From Chloroflexota bacterium (GTDB lineage Bacteria > Chloroflexota > Anaerolineae > Anaerolineales > UBA4823): a DNA stretch of 49,504 nucleotides. The stretch lies in the NCBI GenBank assembly GCA_020349245.1, contig CP070764.1, positions 2,325,618-2,375,121 of the forward strand, in the 5' to 3' direction. The position numbers were made by a program, and so were the translations under genes. The notes under the pieces are model-generated. The model had not been told where the DNA came from, searched no databases, and was given only the letters and a program-made list of their open reading frames with translations. This document shows positions 33,481-42,986 of this stretch, piece by piece; the stretch's first letter is position 1; every line of letters begins with the position of its first letter.

Positions 33481-34263
33481 GTGAGACCCCGAACAACGAT
33501 TCTCAACGTTGAAGATATAAACCTGGTATTTGGGGGGATTCATGCTCTGCGAGATATCAATTTCGAAGTCCGTACCGGAGAAATCCTTTCCATCATCGGT
33601 CCAAACGGTGCTGGGAAGACATCCCTGTTGAACTGCATTAACAATTTCTATCAACCGGTAAGTGGCAAAATACTCTATAACGGGGAAAATTTATGCCGAC
33701 TCCCTTCATATAAAATCGCTAAATTGGGTGTCGCCCGGACATTTCAGAATACGGCGTTGTATACAGGCCTGAGCACATTGGATAACCTGATGGCTGCCCG
33801 CCATATCCACATGCGTTCAGGTTTAATGAAATGCATCCTTTATTGGGGTCTTTCCCAGAAAGAAGATCTCACACACCGGGAAATCGTGGAAGAGATTATT
33901 GACTTCCTCGAAATCGCTCACATCCGGAAATCTATCGTGGGTGCTCTCCCTCATGGATTGCGCAAGCGAGTCGAGCTGGGTCGAGCCTTGGCACTTGAAC
34001 CGCAACTGCTACTTTTGGATGAACCGATGACTGGCATGAACCAAGAAGAAAAGGAGGACATGGCTCGTTTTATCCTCGATATAAACGAGCGCAAAGGTAC
34101 CACGGTCTTATTGATCGAACATGATATGGGTGTAGTGATGGATATCGTCGATCATATCATCGTCCTCGATTTTGGGATAAAAATCGCTGAAGGGATGCCG
34201 GAAGAAATTCGCCACAATGAAGCTGTCATCAACGCCTATCTCGGAAAACCAGAAATCCAATGA
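33481..34263 (+). CDS. livG: ABC transporter ATPase, LivG type
   Basis: 260 residues. Walker A is GPNGAGKTS, the ABC signature is PHGLRKRVELGRAL (a LivG-like variant of LSGGQ), and Walker B is LLLLDEPMTG followed by the switch His in IEHDM. A LivG/F heterodimer drives a branched-chain-amino-acid-type importer. GTG start with GGAG seven nt upstream. Its stop overlaps the next ATG (ATGA). The co-encoded CoA ligases suggest a carboxylic acid cargo rather than leucine. Confidence 0.92.
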   Translation: MRPRTTILNVEDINLVFGGIHALRDINFEVRTGEILSIIGPNGAGKTSLLNCINNFYQPVSGKILYNGENLCRLPSYKIAKLGVARTFQNTALYTGLSTLDNLMAARHIHMRSGLMKCILYWGLSQKEDLTHREIVEEIIDFLEIAHIRKSIVGALPHGLRKRVELGRALALEPQLLLLDEPMTGMNQEEKEDMARFILDINERKGTTVLLIEHDMGVVMDIVDHIIVLDFGIKIAEGMPEEIRHNEAVINAYLGKPEIQ

Positions 34264-36194
34264 TTGACGCGGATACCTTACCAAAGAGTCTCATCGCAGC
34301 GTACGCAAAGTTTGGCACGCAGAAGACTGCCATGCGGCAAAAGGATCTCGGGATCTGGCGCTCGTACACCTGGGAAGATTCTTTCTTCGAGGTGAAATAC
34401 TTGTGTCTGGGACTGGTGCAGCTCGGACTACAACGTGGAGATAAAGTATGCATCATCGGGGATAACGACCCTCAATATTTCTGGGCTCAACTCGCTATAC
34501 AATCCGGGTTAGGAGTAGCAGTCGGTATTTTCACTGATAGTACCCCAGAAGAGATTGAATATATAGTGACCCATTCTGACGCCGTATTTGTCTTTGCCAA
34601 GGATCAAGAACAATGCGATAAATTGTTAGACATACGCGACAAAATCAAAAAAGTAAAAAATGTTATCTATTGGGATGATAAAGGACTGTGGAATTACCAG
34701 CAAAAATGGCTGAGAAATTATAAGGACATTCAAAATTTAGGAAAGGAATTTGAAAGTGATAATTCCGGAGCTTTCGAAGAGCTTGTGAATCAAGGTCAAG
34801 GGGAGGATCTGGCAATTTTTTGTTATACATCTGGAACAACAGCTTTACCAAAAGGTGCCATGATCAGTCATAGAAATCTGATCGTGGGATGTGACCAAAC
34901 TTTGATCGTAGACCCCCGTAAAGAGAGTGATGAATACCTTTCTTTCCTTCCACCTGCCTGGATCACCGAGAATGTTCTTGGCCTGACATTTCACCTCAGG
35001 ACAGGGATGATAGTCAATTTTCCTGAAGCACCTGAAACCGTTCAGGATAATATTCGCGAGATTACCCCCCAGGCTTTACTATTCAGTGCCCGATTATGGG
35101 AGAACATGATGGCTATTGTCCAAGTGAAGTTAGCAGATACTTCCTGGATCAATAGGGTCTTGTATCGAATCTTCATGCCAATCGGCTACAGGGTCGCCCA
35201 TTTGCGATATGAGCTGCGAAAGCCGGTTGGCTTCCTCTGGAAAATACTCAACGCAATTGGGGAATTTGCGGTTTTCCAACCATTGAGGGATAAATTCGGC
35301 TTAACAAACGTAAAATCAGCTTATTCCTCCGGGGCTGCCTTAAACCCCGAAGTGATCCGTTTTTTCAGGGCCATCGGGGTGAATATCAAGCAGTTATACG
35401 GTTCCACAGAAGCACAGGTTCACACTTTACATATCGGTGAAGATGTCAAGTTTGAGACCGTTGGCGTCCCAGCACCAGGTCAGAAGATAAGAATTGCTGA
35501 AGATAGCGAAATTCTCATCAGCGGGGGTACCGTATTCCAAGGTTATTATAAAGACCCGGTATCCTCGGAAAACGCTTTAGCCAAGGATGAGCAAGGGAAA
35601 ATCTGGTTCCAAACCGGGGATGCTGGATATCTGGACGAAGATGGCCACTTGATCTACATGGACCGGGTGAAAGAAATGATCACCCTCGAAGGCGGGGAAC
35701 ACTATTCTCCCCAATACATTGAAGGTCAGTTGAAATTTAGCCCATATATCCGCGACGCAATGACCCTGGGTGGTGAGGAAAAACCATTCCTAAGCGCTTT
35801 GATTAATATCGATTTTGATAATGTAGGCCGCTGGGCCGAAAAGCACAGCGTACCATATACAACATTTATTGATTTATCGCAGAGACCAGAGGTGTATGAT
35901 TTGATCAGCCAAGACATCCAGCGGGTAAATCGATTTCTCCCGCCTGCGATCCGTATTCATAAATTTGTTTTGATGCATAAGGAATTTGATGCAGATGAAG
36001 GTGAATTAACCCGCACCCGAAAACTTCGTCGGCGACTACTAAACGAAAGATACGCCGAAATTATTGATACGATGTATGGGAATGGAGAAATTGTGAAGGT
36101 CCGCACCACTGTTCAATACCGGGATGGACGAGAAGGTACCACGGAGACAAATATTCGCGTGGCTACTTTAGTAATCGAGGAGAGCATTGAATGA
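34260..36194 (+). CDS. Long-chain acyl-CoA synthetase type AMP-forming ligase
   Basis: 644 residues, like FAA1/FadD15-type ligases. The P-loop YTSGTTALPKG sits near residue 190, the YGSTEAQ motif follows, then TGDAGYLDEDG and the adenylation-to-thioester hinge region RVKEMI. The last part (ELTRTRKLRRR) carries the catalytic Lys. It activates a carboxylic acid via an acyl adenylate to acyl-CoA. It overlaps livG and livH by ATGA, so it is part of the operon. The substrate may be what the ABC importer brings in. Confidence 0.92.
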   Translation: MIDADTLPKSLIAAYAKFGTQKTAMRQKDLGIWRSYTWEDSFFEVKYLCLGLVQLGLQRGDKVCIIGDNDPQYFWAQLAIQSGLGVAVGIFTDSTPEEIEYIVTHSDAVFVFAKDQEQCDKLLDIRDKIKKVKNVIYWDDKGLWNYQQKWLRNYKDIQNLGKEFESDNSGAFEELVNQGQGEDLAIFCYTSGTTALPKGAMISHRNLIVGCDQTLIVDPRKESDEYLSFLPPAWITENVLGLTFHLRTGMIVNFPEAPETVQDNIREITPQALLFSARLWENMMAIVQVKLADTSWINRVLYRIFMPIGYRVAHLRYELRKPVGFLWKILNAIGEFAVFQPLRDKFGLTNVKSAYSSGAALNPEVIRFFRAIGVNIKQLYGSTEAQVHTLHIGEDVKFETVGVPAPGQKIRIAEDSEILISGGTVFQGYYKDPVSSENALAKDEQGKIWFQTGDAGYLDEDGHLIYMDRVKEMITLEGGEHYSPQYIEGQLKFSPYIRDAMTLGGEEKPFLSALINIDFDNVGRWAEKHSVPYTTFIDLSQRPEVYDLISQDIQRVNRFLPPAIRIHKFVLMHKEFDADEGELTRTRKLRRRLLNERYAEIIDTMYGNGEIVKVRTTVQYRDGREGTTETNIRVATLVIEESIE

Positions 36195-37111
36195 ATTGGC
36201 AACTTTTGCCGCAATTCGTTGTTACTGGCGTCTTATTAGCGGGACCTTTAGCGCTAAATGCACTGGGAATCGTCCTGATATTTAAGTCGACCTATATTTT
36301 CAACTTCGCTCAAGGCCAGCTGCTGCTTCTTGGAGCGCTAACGACATGGTGGTTTGCCGTGGTTCAGGGTTTCCCGATTTGGCTGGCGATCCTTTTTGCC
36401 ATGATATTAGCTGCTATCCTTGGATTTATCATCGAAAGATTCGCCTTGCGCCCATTGACTGGACAACACCTGCTCGTCATCATTCTTATGACTTTGGGTT
36501 TAAGCCAAGTCCTCCAAGGGTTATCGCTCTTGCTCTTTGGTAGCGTCCAGCGAAATTTTCCACAAATGTTTTCTGCTGCAAACCCCTACAAGATCACCAC
36601 CCCCTTTATTTTTAATGGAAGCAACATTATCATCATTCTTAAACAAAATCTGGTCTGGTCTTTTGTGATTGCTGTATTGGGGGTCATCCTGGTCAGCTTG
36701 TTCTTTCGTTTTACTCGAATTGGTTTGACTATGCGGGGAACCTCCGAGGACCATGAGCTTGCCCAAAGCATTGGCATCAATATCAACAGAGTATTTGGAA
36801 TTTCCTGGGCATTAGCGGGATGTGTGGCAACGACAGCAGGCATTCTGCTGGCTACGTCCAGTGGACTGGACATGAGCTTATCCGTGGTTGTTCTATCTGC
36901 ATTTCCAGTTGTTTTACTTGGAGGATTAGATTCGATCCCCGGGACACTGGTTGGAGGACTGATTATTGGCATTTCTATGGGGATCACCTCCGCAGCAAAA
37001 GTACCCATAATTCGCGACATGACAGAAATTGTCCCTTACTTACTGTTGCTTGGCACATTGTTGATTCGACCAGAAGGCCTTTTCGGTCAAAAAAGGATAG
37101 AAAGGATTTAA
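36191..37111 (+). CDS. livH: Branched-chain-type ABC permease LivH
   Basis: 306 residues, eight predicted membrane helices. Typical motifs are NFAQGQLLLLGA near the N-terminus, the ATPase-coupling EAA-like loop GTSEDHELAQSIGIN, and the C-terminal GGLDSIPGTLVGGLIIG. It forms the membrane channel with LivM. The ATG overlaps the ligase stop. Confidence 0.93.
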   Translation: MNWQLLPQFVVTGVLLAGPLALNALGIVLIFKSTYIFNFAQGQLLLLGALTTWWFAVVQGFPIWLAILFAMILAAILGFIIERFALRPLTGQHLLVIILMTLGLSQVLQGLSLLLFGSVQRNFPQMFSAANPYKITTPFIFNGSNIIIILKQNLVWSFVIAVLGVILVSLFFRFTRIGLTMRGTSEDHELAQSIGININRVFGISWALAGCVATTAGILLATSSGLDMSLSVVVLSAFPVVLLGGLDSIPGTLVGGLIIGISMGITSAAKVPIIRDMTEIVPYLLLLGTLLIRPEGLFGQKRIERI

Positions 37112-37113
37112 TA

Positions 37114-38175
37114 TTGGCAGTCATACGACCAGCTGGTGACTTTGACACAAGTTATGCTCATGACTTGAAAATCATTCGCCAACCGTGGCAATGGGTGGTT
37201 TTGATGGTTTTCATACTTGCGCTGTACTCACTTCCCCTTTTTGCCAGTCAGGGCATAGTTTCCTTGGTAAACCGGATATGCATCACAATTATCGCCGTTC
37301 AAGGCTTGAGCATCCTAACTGGATATACCGGTCAGATCTCACTCGGTCAGGCAGCTTTCATGACAACAGGTGGTTATATTTCAGCACTACTCGTTGGTGA
37401 ATTGGGTTGGCCATTCTTGGTTGCGTTGCCAGTGGCTGCTTTAGGTGCAGGCTTGGTGGGGTTGATTTTTGGGTTACCTTCGTTGAGAGTCAAGGGATTT
37501 TATTTAGCGATGTCAACACTGGCTGCTCAATTCATCATTCCCTGGTTCACGCGTAATGTATATCCCGAGTTATTGAATGGCGCCCAAGGATTGAACGTTG
37601 ATGTTCCTGTGATACTCGGTGTTGAATTCAACTCACCTCAACGATATTTATACCTGACCTTGACGGTATTAATTTTAACTACCCTGATTGCTTTTAATAT
37701 TTCACGATCCAGGTTGGGAAGAGCTTTTGTCGCCATAAGGGATCACGATCTGGCTGCCGAGTTATTGGGTGTTAATCCTTTCAGCTACAAACTGCAGGCA
37801 TTTTTCCTCGCCTCTGTGTTTGCGGGCTTGGCTGGTGCTCTGGCAGCTCACAACATCCGCCATATCAATTCCGAAACATTCAACTTAATCGATTCGATAA
37901 TCTTTCTCGGTATGCTCATAATTGGTGGATTGGGATCTAACTTGGGACCGATATTTGGTGCGATCTTGATCGAGCTGCTCACAGAAGGTGCAACGCTGTT
38001 CGGCCCATTTTTCATCTCGGTATTTCCCTCCACGGCTTCCGGGGCAGTTCAGGCGTTACGACCCCTGTTCTTTGGGATCACGTTGATGGTATTTCTAATA
38101 TTTGAACCGCGTGGATTAGCACACCGCTGGCAATTGATCAAAGCTGCCTGGCGGTTACGCCCATTCTCACACTGA
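37114..38175 (+). CDS. livM: Branched-chain-type ABC permease LivM
   Basis: 353 residues from TTG 37114, with AAAGGA seven nt upstream. The same frame is open much further upstream inside livH, but that extension is a by-product. Motifs are LTGYTGQISLGQAAFM, the loop AIRDHDLAAELLGVN, and GGLGSNLGPIFGA. About nine helices. Partner of LivH. Confidence 0.92.
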   Translation: MAVIRPAGDFDTSYAHDLKIIRQPWQWVVLMVFILALYSLPLFASQGIVSLVNRICITIIAVQGLSILTGYTGQISLGQAAFMTTGGYISALLVGELGWPFLVALPVAALGAGLVGLIFGLPSLRVKGFYLAMSTLAAQFIIPWFTRNVYPELLNGAQGLNVDVPVILGVEFNSPQRYLYLTLTVLILTTLIAFNISRSRLGRAFVAIRDHDLAAELLGVNPFSYKLQAFFLASVFAGLAGALAAHNIRHINSETFNLIDSIIFLGMLIIGGLGSNLGPIFGAILIELLTEGATLFGPFFISVFPSTASGAVQALRPLFFGITLMVFLIFEPRGLAHRWQLIKAAWRLRPFSH

Positions 38176-38293
38176 CTTCTTTTTGGTAAACAATTGAGGA
38201 GGTGAAAGAGGAGAATAATTTAATCCAATGAAATTCATCTTCAGAAACTTGTAAAAAAACTTGCCAATCGATTTAGTCCCTGGAGGAGACGAC

Positions 38294-39688
38294 ATGCGTA
38301 AATCAATACTTAAATTAATTTCCCTGATGATGGTCCTGACTCTGGTTTTAACAGCTTGCGCTCCAGCTGCCACTCCAACGGAAGAGGTCAGCGAGCCTCC
38401 TCCACCCACCGAGGCTCCACCTCCAACAGATTTACCACCCACCGCGGCTCCGGAACCAACCGAGGTTCCTGAAGTGGAACCGACCGAGGAACCAGAAACT
38501 GGTCCGCCAGACCTTACTGGTGAAACCATTACGCTGTATCACTTCGGGGATCTTTCGGGACCGTATGCAGCAATCACCTCACCTTTAATCCTGGGTGCAG
38601 AGGATGCTGTGAATGCAGTCAATGAAGCAGGGGGGATCTATGGGGCAACCATTGAACTGCAGTTTGCCGACGATGCGGGGAATATCGATGAAGCTGTGGC
38701 TGCCTACGACCGCTTTACCGGGCAGGATGTGAAGCCTATCTTGATGATCAGCTACGGTTCCGGGGAAGCCGAAGCACTGGCAGAAAGATTTGCAGAAGAT
38801 AAAATTGTTAACCTCACAGCTGGATTAAGCGCGAAAGCATTTTACGGCGAGGGGTCTGGGTACACTTTCGGTCTTGGCCCAATCTACCCCGATCAGATTG
38901 CTTTCGTCATGGAATTTCTGGTCAATAATTGGGACACATATAAACCAGAGACCGCAGGAGATGAAATCAAGCTGGCTTACATCAGCTGGCCGACAGCTTT
39001 CGGTCAGGGTGGATTGACTGACGAGAGCCGGGCATACTTCGAGGAAATTGGGGTTGAGATCGTCACTGAGGAAACCTACGATGTTTCTCCGACAGCAGAT
39101 ACAACTACCGCGATTCTAAATGCCCAAGCAGCGGGTGCGAACGTCATTTGGACGAATACGCTCGCTTTCGGTCCTGCCGCAGTACTCAATGACCTCAACG
39201 CGCTGGGATTACGCGACCAGTTCCTTGTCACCGGCGATAACTGGGCGATGGATTTAGCGACTTATGCTTTCCTCGCCGATCCGGCGTACGGAGTTGGACT
39301 TATTACCCCGTTCCCCTACCTGTGGTGGACAGACACTGATAATCCTGGTGTGCAGTATGCGCAGCAGCTATTCGAGGCAAATGAGCGGCAACCCGGCGAA
39401 CACAATGTCGGTTACATATTGCTTGTCGCAGCAGTGGATTTGGCGGTCAAGGCTATCACCCAGGCAATCGATACAGTCGGCTACGAGAATCTTACCGGTG
39501 AAGCAGTCCATGATGCCATGATTGAGCTCAGCCCCTTTGAAGCTTTGGAGGGGGTGAGTCTGGTCGACTTTTCGGGTGACAACCGTTCGCCCCATATGTC
39601 TCAAATTCGAATGATCCAGGGTGGACCGGATGCCTTCAATGTTCTCCTAGATTGGTCCGAGATGCCCGATCTCCGTCCTGGTCAATAG
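38294..39688 (+). CDS. livK: ABC substrate-binding lipoprotein, LivK type
   Basis: 464 residues. The lipobox LTAC is followed by a Pro/Thr/Glu-rich linker of about 45 residues that holds the binding domain away from the membrane, as is common in Chloroflexota. The binding domain is type I periplasmic-binding (GDLSGPYAAITSPL, ADDAGNIDEAVAAY, GVSLVDFSGDN). The cargo is unknown. The ATG at 38294 has a strong GGAGGAG, stronger than its neighbours, as expected for a highly expressed binder. A hairpin just after the gene may help keep its mRNA abundant. Confidence 0.93.
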   Translation: MRKSILKLISLMMVLTLVLTACAPAATPTEEVSEPPPPTEAPPPTDLPPTAAPEPTEVPEVEPTEEPETGPPDLTGETITLYHFGDLSGPYAAITSPLILGAEDAVNAVNEAGGIYGATIELQFADDAGNIDEAVAAYDRFTGQDVKPILMISYGSGEAEALAERFAEDKIVNLTAGLSAKAFYGEGSGYTFGLGPIYPDQIAFVMEFLVNNWDTYKPETAGDEIKLAYISWPTAFGQGGLTDESRAYFEEIGVEIVTEETYDVSPTADTTTAILNAQAAGANVIWTNTLAFGPAAVLNDLNALGLRDQFLVTGDNWAMDLATYAFLADPAYGVGLITPFPYLWWTDTDNPGVQYAQQLFEANERQPGEHNVGYILLVAAVDLAVKAITQAIDTVGYENLTGEAVHDAMIELSPFEALEGVSLVDFSGDNRSPHMSQIRMIQGGPDAFNVLLDWSEMPDLRPGQ

Positions 39689-39696
39689 AAATTAAT

Positions 39697-39729
39697 GCGA
39701 ACATGGGATTAAGTTAATCCCATGTTCGC
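39697..39729 (+). promoter_or_regulatory. Strong intercistronic hairpin between livK and livF
   Basis: A perfect inverted repeat with 16-nt arms and one central G: it starts GCGAACATGGG and ends CCCATGTTCGC. What follows is AT-rich (CAAAATTTATTTT) without a clean T-run. It may act as a partial terminator or as a 3' stabiliser of the livK message. Confidence 0.6.
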
Positions 39730-39749
39730 CCAAAATTTATTTTGAGAAA

Positions 39750-40553
39750 ATGTTATCTCTCCAAAATGTAGAGGTTGTATATCACGATGTCATCCAGGTG
39801 CTGAGGGGGATATCTCTACGTGTACCACAGGGTAAAATTGTCGCCCTCTTAGGAGCGAATGGCGCGGGAAAGACAACTACTCTGAAAGCCATATCTGGAC
39901 TCTTATATACCCAGGAAGGTGAGGTCACCCGGGGCGATATTATCTTTGAAGACCAATCTATAAAGCAGATGCCTCCTGAAAAAATCGTCAAGCGAGGAGT
40001 TGTCCAAGTCTTGGAGGGTAGACGGATTTTCCAACATTTGACCGTAGAGGAAAATCTTCTTTTAGGAAGAATCGCAGGTGGTCAAACTGCTCACCAAATT
40101 TCTGCTAAGAATGAACTCGAAAATGTATATCGCTACTTCCCCAGATTAAAAGACCTGCGCAATCGAATCAGTGGATACCTTTCAGGTGGTGAACAACAAA
40201 TGCTGGTCATTGGTCGGGGACTCATGGCAAAACCGAAATTGATGTTACTCGATGAACCATCCCTGGGCCTGGCACCACTTTTGGTCCAGGAGATATTTTC
40301 GGAGATCAATCAAATTAGCACAGAGGAAGGTATGGCGATCTTGCTTGTTGAACAGAATGCCAGAATTGCCCTCTCCCTGGCTGATTATGCATATGTTATG
40401 GAAAACGGTAGAATAGTCCTGGATGGAACTGCAGAGGAATTAAATAGCAACGAGGATATAAAGGAATTTTACCTTGGGTTGACCCAAATGGGAGAACGGA
40501 AAAGCTATCGAGAGGTCAAACATTATAAGAGACGCAAACGCTGGCTTGGTTGA
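39750..40553 (+). CDS. livF: ABC transporter ATPase, LivF type
   Basis: 267 residues. Walker A is GANGAGKTT, the signature LSGGEQQML, Walker B LMLLDEPSLGLAP, followed by the switch His replaced in the usual LivF manner (VEQNAR). Pairs with LivG. It carries a basic C-terminal tail (HYKRRKRW) after the normal end. The TTG of the next gene overlaps its stop. Confidence 0.92.
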   Translation: MLSLQNVEVVYHDVIQVLRGISLRVPQGKIVALLGANGAGKTTTLKAISGLLYTQEGEVTRGDIIFEDQSIKQMPPEKIVKRGVVQVLEGRRIFQHLTVEENLLLGRIAGGQTAHQISAKNELENVYRYFPRLKDLRNRISGYLSGGEQQMLVIGRGLMAKPKLMLLDEPSLGLAPLLVQEIFSEINQISTEEGMAILLVEQNARIALSLADYAYVMENGRIVLDGTAEELNSNEDIKEFYLGLTQMGERKSYREVKHYKRRKRWLG

Positions 40554-41797
40554 GAACGGTTCGGGAGCGGATGATGGAAAATAAGGTCAAATACAGACTG
40601 GATCAAAACATTAATTTCGCATATCAATCATCTCCAGCAATTAAGAATATTTTCGATGAAGCCGGCTTGAAACCCGGTGATATCCAATCGATTGCTGATC
40701 TCGAAAAAGTGCCTGTGACTAGCAAAGATAAAATGGTGGAATTACAGAATTCGAATCCTCCATTTGGTGGTTTCCTTGCCATACACATTGACAATCTGCA
40801 GCATGTATTTCTTTCACCAGGACCACTTTACGAGCCTAGCAGTGGAGATTCTGCAGCGATTGACTCGATTGGGGAGGTGCTATCAATTGCCGGTTTTGGA
40901 ACAGGGGATATTGTACTGAATGCATTCGGATATCACTTGATACCGACCGGTCTACTCGTTGATCAGGAGCTGCGGAAAATTGGAGCAACCGTGATCCCTG
41001 CTGGCGTTGGCAATGCTGAACTTCAAATCAAGATCCTCCGAGATCTAAAAGTAACAGGGTACGTCGGCACCCCCTCTTGGTTAATGACTCTGCTCGAAAA
41101 AATACCAAAAACAAATCAAGATTTGTCCGCAGCTTTATTTCTCCAAAAAGTGTTGGTTTCTGCTGAACCTCTGCCACCAAGTATGCGAGAGGTTTTCACC
41201 CGAGAATTTGGCCTACAAGTGATCAATGCTTATGGTACAGCTGAATTAGGTTTCCTAGCGGTAAATATCGATGGCAGCATGCCAATGCAGCTGCTTGGCA
41301 GTTCCATCATTGAAGTAGTTGACCCGGACACCGGATTGAAAGTCAACCCAGGGGATGTAGGGGAGGTTGTAGCCACGGTATTTAATAAAACTTATCCACT
41401 AATACGCTTGGGAACCGGGGACTTGGCGATGAATGTTGATCCTCGACCGGGTGAAAGCCAACAAGAAGAGAGAGCAATAATTTTAGTAGGACGAAGTGGA
41501 GAGGCGGTAAAGGTTCGGGGTATGTTAGTGCATCCAAACCAATTGCGGTACAGCGTAGGGCAGGTACCTGGTATCGAAAGATTTCAAGCGATTGTCTCCC
41601 GGCCGAATAATCGCGATTCATTGATGCTGAAGGTCGTCCTGAGTGCCTCAGATCAAGATCCAGAACCCATCCAGGAAATGGTAATTCAGATGGTTAAATC
41701 TTATTGCCGTGTCAACGTTGACCAGATAATTTTCGTCAACCGTGAGCAGATTGGTCCTGATGAACCCATAATTCTAGATCAGAGAAGTTGGGATTGA
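40550..41797 (+). CDS. PaaK-like (phenylacetate-CoA ligase family) protein with a replaced P-loop
   Basis: 415 residues. The PaaK relationship shows in FGYHLIPTGLL, GATVIPAGVGN, INAYGTAELGF and the C-terminal hinge GRSGEAVKVRGMLVHPNQ. In true PaaK enzymes an SSGTTGxP loop binds ATP phosphates; here that place reads FLSPGPLYEPSSGD, so the loop is missing or rebuilt. It may be a low-activity or non-ligase member, or use another donor. The start is TTG 40550 (overlapping the livF stop) or ATG 40571 with GGGAG upstream. Last gene of the operon. Confidence 0.8.
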   Translation: MRTVRERMMENKVKYRLDQNINFAYQSSPAIKNIFDEAGLKPGDIQSIADLEKVPVTSKDKMVELQNSNPPFGGFLAIHIDNLQHVFLSPGPLYEPSSGDSAAIDSIGEVLSIAGFGTGDIVLNAFGYHLIPTGLLVDQELRKIGATVIPAGVGNAELQIKILRDLKVTGYVGTPSWLMTLLEKIPKTNQDLSAALFLQKVLVSAEPLPPSMREVFTREFGLQVINAYGTAELGFLAVNIDGSMPMQLLGSSIIEVVDPDTGLKVNPGDVGEVVATVFNKTYPLIRLGTGDLAMNVDPRPGESQQEERAIILVGRSGEAVKVRGMLVHPNQLRYSVGQVPGIERFQAIVSRPNNRDSLMLKVVLSASDQDPEPIQEMVIQMVKSYCRVNVDQIIFVNREQIGPDEPIILDQRSWD

Positions 41798-41810
41798 AGC
41801 CACTCAAAAG

Positions 41811-41829
41811 CTGAGGATCTTTCCTTCAG
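41811..41829 (-). terminator. Weak terminator after fabH
   Basis: On the minus strand, CTGA/TCAG plus GGA/TCC around an AAGA loop, followed by CTTTTG. Short T-run, so only tentative. Confidence 0.3.
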
Positions 41830-41866
41830 AAGAAATCTCCCCGCGTTTTTCTCTTTTTCAATAAAT

Positions 41867-42913
41867 TCAAGAAAACCAGCGCAGGATCGGCAGCTTCCAA
41901 ATAGATTTTCGTGGTTGTTCCTCGCGCTCAATAATCTTCACCACGGCAGCAGCCCAGGTTAAACCAGCACCGAAGGCCACAAATGCCAAAGTATCCCCGA
42001 TTTTTGCCCTGCCAGATTCTAATGCTTCACAGAGCGCTATTGGGATGGAGGCTGCAGATGTATTCCCATAATTTTCAATGTTGATAAAAACCTTCTCTGG
42101 TGGCAAACCAGCTTGGCGAGCTGCACTGTCAATGATTCTTTGATTCGCTTGATGGGGGATAAACAGGTCAATATCTTCAGGTTCTAGTCCAGCTTCGCGG
42201 ATCGCCTCACGCAGGCTACTGCCAAGAATTCTAGTCGCAAAACGAAATACTTCATTGCCATTCATCTTAAGATAGTGAAGGTTGTTTTCAAGCATTTCAT
42301 GACTTGGCGGATGTTTGCTGCCTCCCCCCGGCAAAATGAGGTGCTCTGCTTTTGAACCATCCGAACCAAGTACAAATGACATTACACCAGATTGCTTCTC
42401 AGTTGCTTCGAGAATGACAGCGCCTGCGCCATCACCAAATAATATGCAGGTTGACCGGTCGTTGTAATCCAACCAGCGACTGATCAATTCTGCTCCAATT
42501 ACTAAAATTCTTTTATAAGCTCCGGTGGAAATGAATTGTTGGGCAGTAGCAAGGGCATAAATAAATCCAGTACAGCCAGTGACCAGCGTAAACGCGGCAG
42601 TCTTTTTAGCGCCCAATGCATGCTGCACCTGTGAGGATATTGGTGGAGTTAAGTAATCCGGGCTTGAGGTTGCAAGTATGATTAAATCCAAATCATGTCC
42701 CCTTAGGCCCGCCATTCTCAATGCTTCTTTTGCTGCGTCGGCCGCCATTTGTGAGGTTTGTTCTTCCTGGTTAACCACATGCCGAACGCGGATCCCTGTT
42801 CTGGCATAAATCCACTCATCGGAGGTATCTAAGTAAGCCTCAAAATCCTCATTGGTGAGAGATTTTTCCGGGATGAACTTCCCCCAACCTACGATATTTC
42901 CATAATTCTTCAA
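41867..42913 (-). CDS. fabH: Beta-ketoacyl-ACP synthase III family protein (FabH-like)
   Basis: 348 residues. The Cys-His-Asn triad is Cys114 (VTGCTGFIY), His254 (PHQAN) and Asn284 (YGNTSAAS). The family condenses an acyl-CoA starter with malonyl-ACP to begin fatty-acid synthesis, or makes other ketides. The basic C-terminal tail (REEQPRKSIWKL) is longer than usual. TTG start at 42913 with GGAGG nine nt upstream. It is not in a fatty-acid operon but next to two CoA ligases (convergent). Its use of a nonstandard starter is a guess. Confidence 0.88.
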   Translation of the reverse strand: MKNYGNIVGWGKFIPEKSLTNEDFEAYLDTSDEWIYARTGIRVRHVVNQEEQTSQMAADAAKEALRMAGLRGHDLDLIILATSSPDYLTPPISSQVQHALGAKKTAAFTLVTGCTGFIYALATAQQFISTGAYKRILVIGAELISRWLDYNDRSTCILFGDGAGAVILEATEKQSGVMSFVLGSDGSKAEHLILPGGGSKHPPSHEMLENNLHYLKMNGNEVFRFATRILGSSLREAIREAGLEPEDIDLFIPHQANQRIIDSAARQAGLPPEKVFINIENYGNTSAASIPIALCEALESGRAKIGDTLAFVAFGAGLTWAAAVVKIIEREEQPRKSIWKLPILRWFS

Positions 42914-42941
42914 TTACAAAACCTCCTCAGAGAGATTAGCC

Positions 42942-42969
42942 ATTTTATCACCAAAACCAATCAAGCCAA
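42942..42969 (-). promoter_or_regulatory. Promoter of fabH
   Basis: Minus strand: TTGGCT (42964-42969), 16-nt spacer, TAAAAT (42942-42947). It lies 17 bp from the divergent promoter at 42987, so one regulator could reach both. Confidence 0.5.
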
Positions 42970-42986
42970 CGATTTTTTTCTTGGAA

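Noticed and set aside
36820..37113. Upstream extension of livM
   Set aside because: It lies inside livH in another frame and is not membrane-protein-like; TTG 37114 has a ribosome site.
38173..38529. Minus-strand Gly/Ser-rich open frame opposite livK
   Set aside because: It is the antisense of the Pro/Thr/Glu linker of LivK, a common artefact.
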